Positions 53,557 to 61,801 of a stretch of 64,000 nucleotides of DNA are shown one piece after another; position 1 is the stretch's first letter; every line of letters begins with the position of its first letter. The translations under genes and the position numbers were made by a program. The notes beneath the pieces were generated by a model, which saw only the letters and a program-made list of their open reading frames with translations, did not search any database and had not been told where the DNA came from. Origin of the DNA: an uncultured Flavobacteriales bacterium (GTDB taxonomy: Bacteria > Bacteroidota > Bacteroidia > Flavobacteriales_D > Sanyastnellaceae); assembly GCA_938085105.1 (NCBI GenBank), contig CALKGK010000043.1, positions 18,949 through 82,948 of the forward strand, in the 5' to 3' direction.

Positions 53557-54996
53557 ATGGGAGCAAATAGAAAACGGCTTTTGAAGCGCGGACAGCAATT
53601 GGAACTGACCATCAAAGACATGGCATTTGGTGGTGTGGGTATTGCAGAATTGGAAACCGAAGAAGGGCTTTTCAAGGTTTTTGTACAGAACACCATTCCG
53701 GGTCAGAAAGTGCGTGCCCGCGTTGTCAAATCAAAACGACGCCATGCCGAATGCAAGCTCGATGAAGTCTTGGAAGCCGCACCCGATGAGCGTGACGTTC
53801 CGTTCCAAAGCATTCCCGGTGCTCCCTACGCGCGCTTGCCCATTGAACTGCAGCGCGAATTCAAACAAAAAACCACCTTCGAGCTTTTTAAACGCATTGG
53901 CGGTATTGGTGATATTGAGAGCTATTTCGATACTTACATCGAATCGCCCCAAGATTGGCACTACCGCAACAAGATGGAGTACTCCTTCAGTGTGATTCGG
54001 TACGATCTGGAGGCGAAAGAAGAACGAGATGATTTCGGGCTGGGCTTCAAACACCGCGGCACCTGGTGGGCCGTTGAGAACTTGGATGCAGACAGTGGCT
54101 TGTTTGATGAAGAGCTTGAGTCGAAGCTGAAAGACTTGAGAGTTTGGTGTGATGCAAGCGGACTACCTGCATGGCACCCGCCGAAACGCGAGGGATTCTA
54201 TCGCTTTTTTGTGGTGAGAAAAAGTCGGCGAACCAATCAATTGCTTTTCAATTTAGTGACCACCTCAGACGATCTTCACCTCTTCGATCGCGATGACTTT
54301 GTGGCCAAGTGCGTTGAATTGTGGGGAGATCGCATTGCGGGAATCTTGCACAGCATTAACGACGACAAAGGCGAACGTGTTCAATCGAGCGCGGGAAGTA
54401 GCACCTTGATTCACGGTAGAGAAACCATTTCGGAAAGCATCAACGGTTTGAACTTTGAGGTGTCCATGGGCAGCTTCTTCCAAACCAACCCAGCAAGTGC
54501 AGAACGACTTTACAACAAAGCCATTGACTACGCCGGCGATTTGAATCAAGGCGATGGGGTGATTATGGACTTGTTTTGCGGAACGGGAACCATCACCCAA
54601 TTGCTTGCTCGAGGAATCGATCGTGAGGTGATTGGAGTAGACATTGTCGAAAGTGCCATCGAAGACGCTCGCGTGAATGCTCAAATGAACGGTATCTCCA
54701 ACGTCAAGTTTCACGCTGCGGATGTGGGTAAGTTTTTAAATGAATTCCCAGAATACCAAGGGAAGATTTCAACCATCGTTCTGGATCCACCCCGTGGAGG
54801 AATCGCCCCAAAAACACTGCGAAAAGTGATTGCCATTGATGCTCCACGCATGGTTTATATTTCGTGCAATCCAGCAACACAAGCGCGCGACACCGAAACC
54901 CTAATTGAAAATGGATACCGCTTGGTGAAATGGTCTTTGGTAGATCAATTCCCCCACACTTCCCACGTTGAATGCGTGGCCCTTTTTGAGAAATAA
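53557..54996 (+). CDS. rlmD: 23S rRNA (uracil-5-)-methyltransferase RlmD
   Basis: A 479-residue TrmA-family enzyme that methylates uracil 1939 of 23S rRNA. An N-terminal TRAM domain (ELTIKDMAFGGVGIAEL) is followed by the methyltransferase core: FCGTGT near the SAM site, LDPPRGG and the nucleophile ISCNPATQ. The usual CxHFGxCGGC iron-sulfur motif is missing; the corresponding region reads VPFQSIPGAPYARLP without cysteines. It shares TAATG with the next gene. Confidence 0.9.
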   Translation: MGANRKRLLKRGQQLELTIKDMAFGGVGIAELETEEGLFKVFVQNTIPGQKVRARVVKSKRRHAECKLDEVLEAAPDERDVPFQSIPGAPYARLPIELQREFKQKTTFELFKRIGGIGDIESYFDTYIESPQDWHYRNKMEYSFSVIRYDLEAKEERDDFGLGFKHRGTWWAVENLDADSGLFDEELESKLKDLRVWCDASGLPAWHPPKREGFYRFFVVRKSRRTNQLLFNLVTTSDDLHLFDRDDFVAKCVELWGDRIAGILHSINDDKGERVQSSAGSSTLIHGRETISESINGLNFEVSMGSFFQTNPASAERLYNKAIDYAGDLNQGDGVIMDLFCGTGTITQLLARGIDREVIGVDIVESAIEDARVNAQMNGISNVKFHAADVGKFLNEFPEYQGKISTIVLDPPRGGIAPKTLRKVIAIDAPRMVYISCNPATQARDTETLIENGYRLVKWSLVDQFPHTSHVECVALFEK

Positions 54997-55583
54997 TGGA
55001 AGAATTGAATGAAAAATATTGGTCCAAGCGCTACGAGCAAGGCCAAACAGGATGGGACATAGGTTATGCGAGCACCCCCATCAAAGAATATGTTGACCAG
55101 CTTTCCAACAAGGATTTGAAGATCCTCATTCCGGGTTGTGGGAACGGACATGAGGCAGCCTACCTCTGGGAGCAGGGATTTAAGAATGTTCATGTGGTCG
55201 ATCTTTCTGCTTTGCCTTTGGACGATTTGAAAAAACGCTGTCCTGACTTCCCCTCAGAACAACTCATTCACGGTGATTTTTTCGATTTGGAGGAAGATTT
55301 TGATTTGATCTTGGAACAGACTTTCTACTGTGCTTTGAATCCAGAGCTTCGACCGAAATATGCCTCAAAAATGCATGATTTGCTTCGCGAAGGTGGACAA
55401 TTGGTGGGACTCCTTTTCGACTTCCCTCTCACTTCAGAAGGACCACCCTTTGGCGGAAGTGAAGAAGAGTATCGGGAACGATTCACCCCAGAATTTGAGC
55501 TTCGAACCCTTGCCAAAGCACACAACAGCATTCCACCGCGCGCAGGGAAGGAATTCTTCATCATCCTCAAAAAAAATAGCTAA
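54996..55583 (+). CDS. TPMT-like SAM methyltransferase
   Basis: A 195-residue class I methyltransferase of the thiopurine S-methyltransferase family. WDIGYASTPIKEY, ILIPGCGNGHEAAYLWEQG (SAM-binding motif I), FFDLEEDFDLILEQTFYCAL and GPPFGGSEEEYRERF match the family. It acts on small thiol, halide or other acceptors; the acceptor cannot be read. Start ATG overlaps the rlmD stop by one base (TAATG). Confidence 0.88.
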   Translation: MEELNEKYWSKRYEQGQTGWDIGYASTPIKEYVDQLSNKDLKILIPGCGNGHEAAYLWEQGFKNVHVVDLSALPLDDLKKRCPDFPSEQLIHGDFFDLEEDFDLILEQTFYCALNPELRPKYASKMHDLLREGGQLVGLLFDFPLTSEGPPFGGSEEEYRERFTPEFELRTLAKAHNSIPPRAGKEFFIILKKNS

Positions 55584-55588
55584 TTTCG
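55581..55588 (+). promoter_or_regulatory. -7-like element of PyrR-like gene
   Basis: TAATTTCG differs from the consensus at one position and ends five bases before the ATG at 55594. It overlaps the end of the upstream gene. Confidence 0.5.
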
Positions 55589-55593
55589 TGGAC

Positions 55594-56097
55594 ATGAGCG
55601 AAGACAGAACACGCATTCTCGGGACAAAAGAAATTGATCAAAAGATCACCCGAATGGCCCATGAAATCTATGAGCGCCATTACAAAAGCGGTGCTCTCAT
55701 CATTGTTGGAATCAAGGGTGAAGGAGCAGTTCTGGCTCAACGTTTGTCCAAGATCTTGAAGAACATCAGTCCGCTCGAAATTACCGACATGGAACTGAGT
55801 CTGGACAAAAAGAAACCGCTCAACACCGCCGTTTTGAGTGGAGAGCTTTCTGCTTTAAAATCGAAAAGAATCATACTTGTGGATGACGTCCTGAATTCTG
55901 GCCGAACCCTGATTTACGCGGTAAGCTATCTTTTGGAATCCGGACCGAAGAGTTTGGGTACCGCTGTTTTGGTTGATCGCATTCATCGCACCTTTCCGAT
56001 ACGTGCAGACTACGTTGGAATGACCTTGAGCACCAACCTGAAAGAACACATCAGCGTAGAGTTTTCGGGCAAAAGCGCTGCTGCTTATCTCGATTGA
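55594..56097 (+). CDS. PyrR-like phosphoribosyltransferase
   Basis: A 167-residue type I phosphoribosyltransferase with the PRPP loop IILVDDVLNSGRTLIYAV near residues 90-106 and the start motif RILGTKEIDQKITRMA. PyrR binds pyr mRNA and also makes UMP; the family hypothesis fits the length (usually about 180). No pyr genes or pyr leader were seen next to it, so a general uracil phosphoribosyltransferase role is also possible. It overlaps the convergent aroK by thirteen bases. Confidence 0.8.
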   Translation: MSEDRTRILGTKEIDQKITRMAHEIYERHYKSGALIIVGIKGEGAVLAQRLSKILKNISPLEITDMELSLDKKKPLNTAVLSGELSALKSKRIILVDDVLNSGRTLIYAVSYLLESGPKSLGTAVLVDRIHRTFPIRADYVGMTLSTNLKEHISVEFSGKSAAAYLD

Positions 56098-56612
56098 GCC
56101 TGAGCTGCAATCACCGCCATTTTGAGGTCTTCAAACTTCGCCGCACTCAAGCCCAAGGCATTGAAACGAACCTCTGCTTCCTCGTAGTATTCTTGTCGTT
56201 CAGATAAATGTTGCTTCACGAAAGCGAGCAATGCTTCCGGACCCTTGTTCGCGATTAGTGGTCGTTTTTCCTTAGCATGGGTCAGCCGATAAACGATGCT
56301 TGAGGCATCCATTTGGAGATAAACCGTTACCCCTTGTTGCCTCATGAAGCGCATGTTGTCGTAGTAGCAAGGCGTTCCACCTCCGCAAGACACTAAAACC
56401 TGTTCCATTTGCGCCAGCTCATGCAAACTTCTTCGCTCGATTCCACGGAAAGATGATTCCCCCTCTGCTTCAAAAATTTCGGAAATGCTTCTTCTTTCGG
56501 CCGCTTCGATGTAGGCATCCAAATCCACAAAAGCCAAGTCCAATGCTTTGGCCAAACGTTTGCCCACGGTTGTTTTTCCCACGCCCATGTAGCCAATCAA
56601 GAATACCTTCAT
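56085..56612 (-). CDS. aroK: Shikimate kinase
   Basis: Phosphorylates shikimate in aromatic amino acid synthesis. The 175 residues have P-loop GYMGVGKTTVGK (8-19), DLDAYIE (32-38), FRGIERRSL and SCGGGTPCY, and an RPLI lid region. Its stop is inside the end of the convergent PyrR-like gene. A TACCTTCG box ends four bases before the ATG. Confidence 0.94.
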   Translation of the reverse strand: MKVFLIGYMGVGKTTVGKRLAKALDLAFVDLDAYIEAAERRSISEIFEAEGESSFRGIERRSLHELAQMEQVLVSCGGGTPCYYDNMRFMRQQGVTVYLQMDASSIVYRLTHAKEKRPLIANKGPEALLAFVKQHLSERQEYYEEAEVRFNALGLSAAKFEDLKMAVIAAQAQSR

Positions 56613-56616
56613 GGGA

Positions 56617-56624
56617 CGAAGGTA
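56617..56624 (-). promoter_or_regulatory. -7-like element of aroK, leaderless geometry
   Basis: TACCTTCG with TCCC before the ATG; the same motif and spacing occur at the EEP-fold gene. Confidence 0.6.
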
Positions 56625-56751
56625 CGAAGCAATTTTGTCGGGAAAGTGCGATCTAGACTGAAAAAAAGTCAGTTAAGGGCCTAAAGTTCTGCCTTTTCGC
56701 CATAAAAAACATCTTGGCTTGAGATTTGGGCAGAAGGAAGAAAAAAAAACA

Positions 56752-59370
56752 ATGGATTTAAGTAAATATACCATCAAGTCGCAAGAAGCCATTCAGCGCT
56801 CACAAGAGCTGGCAGTGGCCAATGGACAACAATCCATCGAAGTTGCGCACTTGCTAAAAGGAATTCTTGATGTAGATGATCAAGTGAGTCCTTTTCTCTT
56901 GAAAAAACTCGACGTTCCCATGGGCGTGCTCCACTCGGTGCTCGACCGCATGTTGGAACGTTACCCGAAAGTATCTGGAGGTCAACTTCAGCTCTCCAGA
57001 AACGCAAGTACAGTGCTCTTGAAAAGCGTCAGTGTGGCTGAAAAGATGCAAGATGAATTTGTCTCCATCGAACACCTCCTCTTGGCCATTTTGGAAGTAT
57101 CTGACGAAACATCTCAAGTCTTGAAAGATCAAGGAGTGAGTAGAAAGAATCTCGACCTCGCCATCAAAGAATTGCGCAAGGGAAGCAAGGTTAGTTCTGC
57201 GAGCCATGAAGGCAATTACAACTCTCTTGAAAAGTATGCCCGTCATCTAAATGCCCTCGCGAAGGAAGGAAAATTGGACCCCGTTATTGGTAGGGACGAT
57301 GAAATTCGTCGTGTACTCCAAATCCTTACAAGGAGAACCAAAAACAACCCCATTGTGATTGGAGAGCCCGGAGTAGGAAAAACTGCCATCGCCGAAGGAA
57401 TTGCCCACCGCATCATCGATGGAGACGTGCCGGAGAACCTTCAGGACAAACAAATTTACTCTTTGGACATGGGCGCCCTTGTTGCAGGAGCGAAGTACAA
57501 AGGGGAGTTTGAAGAACGTCTGAAGGCGGTAGTGAAAGAAGTGCAGTCTTCGAACGGACAAATTGTGCTCTTCATTGACGAAATCCACACCCTTGTTGGT
57601 GCTGGAGGAGGCGAAGGAGCCATGGACGCTGCCAACATCTTGAAGCCCGCTTTGGCTCGAGGTGAACTGCGCGCAATTGGTGCCACCACCTTGAACGAGT
57701 ATCAGAAATACATCGAAAAAGACAAGGCCTTGGAACGTCGTTTTCAGAAAGTGATGGTGGACGAACCCGATCGTGAATCGGCCATTTCTATTTTGAGAGG
57801 AATCAAAGAGAAGTACGAAAATCACCATAAGGTGCAAATCAAGGACGATGCGATTATCGCCGCAGTGGATCTATCTCAACGCTATATTTCAGACCGCTTC
57901 TTGCCCGACAAAGCCATTGACCTCATCGATGAAGCAGCGAGTAAACTCCGCATGGAGATCAACTCAAAACCGGAAGAACTCGACGAAATCGAACGCAAGA
58001 TCATGCAGTTGGAAATCGAGCGAGAAGCCATCAAGAGGGAGGGTCAGACCGAAAAAGTGAGTGCACTTGGAGAAGAACTGGCCAACCTGAACGAAAAGAA
58101 ATCTGGCCTCAAAGCCAAGTGGCAAGCGGAGAAGGACGTGATCGATAGCATCCAAAGTGCCAAGACCTCCATTGAGCAACTGAAAATTGATGCTGAACGT
58201 GCCGAACGTGAGGGTGATTTTGGGAAGGTGGCCGAAATCCGATACGGTAAACTCAAAGAAGCAGAGCAAGCCATTGAAGAAGGTAAGAAAGAGCTTTCGG
58301 AACTGCAGGCCGACTCAAAAATGATCAAAGAGGAAGTGGATCCGGAAGAAATTGCGGACGTGGTGAGTGCTTGGACTGGAATTCCCGTTTCGAAGATGCT
58401 GGAAAGCGACCGAGCCAAGTTGCTTCGTTTGGAAGACGAATTGGGCAAACGGGTCGTTGGTCAGACAGAAGCCATCAGTGCCATTTCCGATGCCGTGCGA
58501 AGATCTCGAAGCGGGTTGAGTGATGAGAAAAAGCCCATTGGTTCTTTCATCTTTTTGGGAACAACCGGAGTGGGGAAAACCGAATTGGCGAAGGCCTTGA
58601 GCGAGTATCTCTTCAACGATGAAAACTCCATGACCCGCATCGACATGAGCGAGTATCAGGAGCGTCATGCTGTGAGCCGACTCCTTGGTGCACCTCCGGG
58701 ATATGTGGGATATGATGAAGGCGGACAACTCACTGAAGCCGTGAGAAGAAAGCCCTATTCAGTGATCCTTTTGGACGAAATTGAAAAAGCTCACCCCGAC
58801 GTCTTCAACATCCTTTTGCAAGTTTTGGACGACGGAAGGTTGACCGACAACAAAGGTCGTTTGGTGAACTTCAAGAACACCATCATCATCATGACCTCGA
58901 ACATTGGTGCACATAAAATCCAGGAGAACTACAGCAACCTCATTCCCGGCATGGAAGAGGATGTGTTTGATCGAACCAAGATGGAAGTCTTCGAAGAATT
59001 GCGTCAGAGCGTTCGTCCAGAATTCCTCAATCGAATTGACGAGATCATCATGTTCACGCCGCTTACCGCTGGCCAAATTCGAAAGATCGTAGAACTTCAG
59101 CTACATGGATTGAACGAACGATTGAAATCGGCCAACATTGAGCTTATGAGCACAAAAGACGCTATTGATTACCTCGCCGAAAAAGGCTACGACCCACAAT
59201 TTGGGGCCCGTCCGGTGAAGCGAGTGGTTCAAAAAGAAGTGCTCAACGAATTGTCCAAGGCACTGCTTTCAGACAAGATTGACAAATCTGAAAAAGTAGT
59301 TCTGGATGTGTTTGACGGACAAGTGGTTTTCCGAAAAGCATTGGAAGAAGAAGCGCTGATTGAAATATAA
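56752..59370 (+). CDS. clpB: Disaggregase ClpB
   Basis: An 872-residue Hsp104/ClpB chaperone. The N domain (1-145) is followed by AAA+ domain 1 with GEPGVGKTA (about 203-211), a coiled-coil middle domain (about 400-520), AAA+ domain 2 with GTTGVGKTE (about 602-610), and the D2 C-terminal part. It cooperates with DnaK to dissolve aggregates. ATG 56752 is supported by the family start MDLSKYTIK. No heat-shock promoter was recognised upstream. Confidence 0.96.
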   Translation: MDLSKYTIKSQEAIQRSQELAVANGQQSIEVAHLLKGILDVDDQVSPFLLKKLDVPMGVLHSVLDRMLERYPKVSGGQLQLSRNASTVLLKSVSVAEKMQDEFVSIEHLLLAILEVSDETSQVLKDQGVSRKNLDLAIKELRKGSKVSSASHEGNYNSLEKYARHLNALAKEGKLDPVIGRDDEIRRVLQILTRRTKNNPIVIGEPGVGKTAIAEGIAHRIIDGDVPENLQDKQIYSLDMGALVAGAKYKGEFEERLKAVVKEVQSSNGQIVLFIDEIHTLVGAGGGEGAMDAANILKPALARGELRAIGATTLNEYQKYIEKDKALERRFQKVMVDEPDRESAISILRGIKEKYENHHKVQIKDDAIIAAVDLSQRYISDRFLPDKAIDLIDEAASKLRMEINSKPEELDEIERKIMQLEIEREAIKREGQTEKVSALGEELANLNEKKSGLKAKWQAEKDVIDSIQSAKTSIEQLKIDAERAEREGDFGKVAEIRYGKLKEAEQAIEEGKKELSELQADSKMIKEEVDPEEIADVVSAWTGIPVSKMLESDRAKLLRLEDELGKRVVGQTEAISAISDAVRRSRSGLSDEKKPIGSFIFLGTTGVGKTELAKALSEYLFNDENSMTRIDMSEYQERHAVSRLLGAPPGYVGYDEGGQLTEAVRRKPYSVILLDEIEKAHPDVFNILLQVLDDGRLTDNKGRLVNFKNTIIIMTSNIGAHKIQENYSNLIPGMEEDVFDRTKMEVFEELRQSVRPEFLNRIDEIIMFTPLTAGQIRKIVELQLHGLNERLKSANIELMSTKDAIDYLAEKGYDPQFGARPVKRVVQKEVLNELSKALLSDKIDKSEKVVLDVFDGQVVFRKALEEEALIEI

Positions 59371-59396
59371 GTTCGTACAGAACGCAAATGGAATCA

Positions 59397-59434
59397 AAAA
59401 CGGATCGTGAAGTTAAATTCGCGGTCCGTTTTTT
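59397..59434 (+). terminator. Terminator after clpB
   Basis: AAACGGATCG pairs with CGGTCCGTTT around a loop of about 14 bases, followed by Ts. Confidence 0.75.
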
Positions 59435-59516
59435 ATGTCTCTAAGTCAAAGAATCCAACAACAGGCATCTTGGTCATTTCTTAACCAAAGTCAATGCACA
59501 GCGGAAAGTTGCGCTC

Positions 59517-59524
59517 TAGCTTTG
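59517..59524 (+). promoter_or_regulatory. -7 element upstream of the MDR operon
   Basis: TAGCTTTG is an exact match ending 17 bases before the short ORF at 59542. Confidence 0.6.
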
Positions 59525-59541
59525 CCTCAAAACAAAGACGG

Positions 59542-59643
59542 ATGAAAAAACTCAACATGATTGGAAGTGCACTCGCTCTAATGTTGGTGTGGATGCATCG
59601 AAAACAAATTACTTCACTCAATCAAAAAATCAATCAGACCTAA
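59542..59643 (+). CDS. Short ORF (33 residues), possible leader or small membrane peptide
   Basis: A 33-residue frame with a hydrophobic N-terminus (MKKLNMIGSALALMLVW) and a polar tail (KQITSLNQKINQT). It follows a perfect -7 element and ends 4 bases before the MDR reductase ATG, so it is transcribed with it. It may be a small membrane peptide or a leader ORF; no family is recognised and it could be non-functional. Confidence 0.45.
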   Translation: MKKLNMIGSALALMLVWMHRKQITSLNQKINQT

Positions 59644-59647
59644 AACC

Positions 59648-60667
59648 ATGAAAAGAAGCCAGCACATTGACCTGCCCGAAAAAATGAACGCCCTTTTTTG
59701 CGAAGCTTATGGCAATTATCAGAACATTCAAGTAAAAACCTGTCCGCTTCCTAAAATTGCTGCGGATGAAATTCTGATTCAAACCGTAGCCTCGTCCATT
59801 ACCCGTGCAGACAGCCTCATGCGCAGCGGCACGCCAAAGTTTGGTCGCATCATCCTCGGTTGGAAAAAACCCAAGCAGCCCATGATGGGAACGGGATTCT
59901 CGGGACGAGTGATTGCAAAAGGGAAGGACGTCAGCCAATTTGATCTTCTGGACGAAGTGTTTGGTGAAACGGCCACTTGCTTTGGTGCAAATGCAGAATT
60001 CATCGCCATCAAAGAAAGTGCTGTGGTGCTAAAAAAACCGGTTTTTCTCGATCATCAGTCGGCAGCCTTGTTGTGCGATGGTCCGGTCACTTCCTACAAT
60101 TTCCTCCATCACCACGCTCAAATTCAAAAAGGAAGTTCCATTCTCATCAACGGAGCTTCCGGCAGCTTGGGCTCTGCTGCTGTTCAGATTGCGAAGGCGA
60201 AAGGAGCCAATGTTGTTGGAAGGAGTCATTCCAAAAACAAAGCGAAGGCGTTTGCTTTGGGGGTTGATGAATTTCGAGCTTACGATTTGGAGGGAAAATT
60301 TAAAAACTCATCTACGGAAAGCTACGATGTCATCTACGATCCTGCCGGGAAACTGCGCTTCGATGATGCCGCCTCACAACTCGCTCCAAAAGGGAAATTG
60401 CTCTCCCCCGTTTTGAGTATGGGCTTCCTTCGCGATGTGATCTGTACTAGACTCTTCAGTCAGAAAAAAGCAAAATTTGAAGCAACCGGACTCAAGAAAG
60501 CAGCAGAAATCAAAACCATGATTGCAGCCATTTTAACCTTGATTGAGGACGAAAAACTATTCATCCCTATCGAGCGTGCTTTTGAGCTGAATGAAGCCAA
60601 AGAAGCCCATCGTTTGATCGATGAAGGAAAGAAACACGGAAATTTTGTTCTTGCATTTGAGCGCTGA
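59648..60667 (+). CDS. Zinc-less MDR oxidoreductase (quinone oxidoreductase-like)
   Basis: A 339-residue medium-chain dehydrogenase/reductase lacking the catalytic zinc ligands. The GroES-like N-terminus (MNALFCEAYGNYQNIQV) is followed by the cofactor domain with INGASGSLGSAAVQIAKAKGANVVG. The family comprises NADPH-dependent quinone or enal reductases and VAT-1-like proteins. Substrate unknown. The Crp-type gene follows tail-to-tail. Confidence 0.9.
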   Translation: MKRSQHIDLPEKMNALFCEAYGNYQNIQVKTCPLPKIAADEILIQTVASSITRADSLMRSGTPKFGRIILGWKKPKQPMMGTGFSGRVIAKGKDVSQFDLLDEVFGETATCFGANAEFIAIKESAVVLKKPVFLDHQSAALLCDGPVTSYNFLHHHAQIQKGSSILINGASGSLGSAAVQIAKAKGANVVGRSHSKNKAKAFALGVDEFRAYDLEGKFKNSSTESYDVIYDPAGKLRFDDAASQLAPKGKLLSPVLSMGFLRDVICTRLFSQKKAKFEATGLKKAAEIKTMIAAILTLIEDEKLFIPIERAFELNEAKEAHRLIDEGKKHGNFVLAFER

Positions 60668-60696
60668 TGGAATTCAGAGATGCGAAGCTCCTCAGC

Positions 60697-61287
60697 TTAA
60701 GCCTTGACAGCAAGTCGTTTTCGAATTCGGCTGAGCGATTCTGGGGCAACACCGATGTAGCTCGCAATTTGGTGCTGGGGAATGCGTTGGAGAAGCTCTT
60801 TTCTTTCCTTCAAGAGGCGGAGGTAACGCTCTTCGGGGCTTGACATGATAAAAAGATCGTGCTCATCTTGGGCCTTACCCGTCGCCACCTCCACCTCGCG
60901 GCGAATGATGTGCTCCAAGCGGGGAATCAACATGCACATTTTCTGTTCAATCTTCTCATCGCCCACTGTAAGCCAAGCATCTTCAGCACACACCAAATAG
61001 TGTCTGCTTGGTATTGATTGGGTAAAACTGGTGAAGGAATTGACCGGTTCCATTTCGAGGTAAAAAGCCGTGCTGTGTTCTTCTCCATTCTTCAAATAAT
61101 AGGCCCGAACGGCCCCATGCAAGACCATGTAACAGTGCTTTGCTACTTGTCCGGGTTCAAGCAGAACCGTTCCTTTAGGGAAGAATTTGATGGTGGTATT
61201 CTTGGCGATCAGTTCTACTTCATGATCTTCCAAACCAAAGGATTTCACCATCTGGAGAAAAGCCAGATTTACTTCTTTTTCAGTCAT
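60697..61287 (-). CDS. Crp/Fnr-family transcriptional regulator
   Basis: A 196-residue regulator: cyclic-nucleotide-binding beta barrel (about 30-130, LLEPGQVAKHCYMVLHGAVRAYYLKNGEEHSTAFYLEMEP... shortened) and a C-terminal helix-turn-helix (RIPQHQIASYIGVAPESLSRIRK). The usual Arg of the cAMP pocket is not obvious and there is no Fnr Cys set, so the ligand is unknown. The start at 61287 was chosen because the longer frame runs through the promoter. Its -7 box (TACCTTTA) ends five bases before ATG. Confidence 0.9.
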   Translation of the reverse strand: MTEKEVNLAFLQMVKSFGLEDHEVELIAKNTTIKFFPKGTVLLEPGQVAKHCYMVLHGAVRAYYLKNGEEHSTAFYLEMEPVNSFTSFTQSIPSRHYLVCAEDAWLTVGDEKIEQKMCMLIPRLEHIIRREVEVATGKAQDEHDLFIMSSPEERYLRLLKERKELLQRIPQHQIASYIGVAPESLSRIRKRLAVKA

Positions 61288-61292
61288 GGGAC

Positions 61293-61300
61293 TAAAGGTA
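61293..61300 (-). promoter_or_regulatory. -7-like element of Crp-family gene
   Basis: TACCTTTA differs from consensus only at the last base and is five bases before the ATG, giving leaderless geometry. Confidence 0.5.
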
Positions 61301-61347
61301 GATTTTCTATCATAAATTAAAAAACAACATGGCATGAAGGAAAAATC

Positions 61348-61742
61348 GCCTATCCATTTAGGTCGCCAAGAAAGTTCTCGAATCTCACCACCCACTCAAA
61401 AAAACTCTCTACACTTACTCTAACTCTTGCATTCTCCTCAGCTCTCCGCTCTCATTCCCACTCTGAAATAAGCTATCCATTTACGTCGCCAAGAAAACGT
61501 ATTAACCTAAGCATATACTAAAAAAACCTCCCTACTCTTGCTCCAACTCTTGCTCCAACTCTTGCTTTCTCCTCTGCTCTCCGCGCTCATTCTCACTCTG
61601 AAATAAGCTATCCATTTACGTCGCCAAGAAGGCTTTTGAATCTCACCACCCACTCAAAAAAACTCTCTACACTTGCTCCAACTCTTGCTGTACTCTCCCC
61701 AGCTCTCCCCAACTTGCATTCTCATTCCCACACTCACTCTGA
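61348..61742. repeat. Three-unit noncoding tandem repeat
   Basis: Units of about 123, 135 and 134 bases begin at about 61351, 61474 and 61609 with TATCCATTTAsGTCGCCAAGAA and end with a pyrimidine-rich segment finishing in CTCACTCTGAAATAAGC-like sequence. Units 1 and 3 share ACCACCCACTCAAAAAAACT; the middle unit has a different insert and extra TTGCTCCAACTC copies. The + strand is rich in C and T. No frame is maintained through all units. Confidence 0.8.
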
Positions 61743-61776
61743 AAAAAAAGCCCGCTCTCAAAATGAGAACGGGCCA
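61742..61776 (-). terminator. Terminator after serine palmitoyltransferase
   Basis: GCCCG(T)TCTCA pairs with TGAGA(G)CGGGC around a short loop, followed by eight Ts on the minus strand. A second outer pairing with AAAAGGGCTTTTTTT (61784-61798) is possible. Confidence 0.85.
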
Positions 61777-61801
61777 ATTTCTAAAAGGGCTTTTTTTATC
61801 C

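Noticed and set aside
61348..61742. CRISPR array
   Set aside because: Only three long units with similar 'spacers', no short palindromic repeat and no cas genes.
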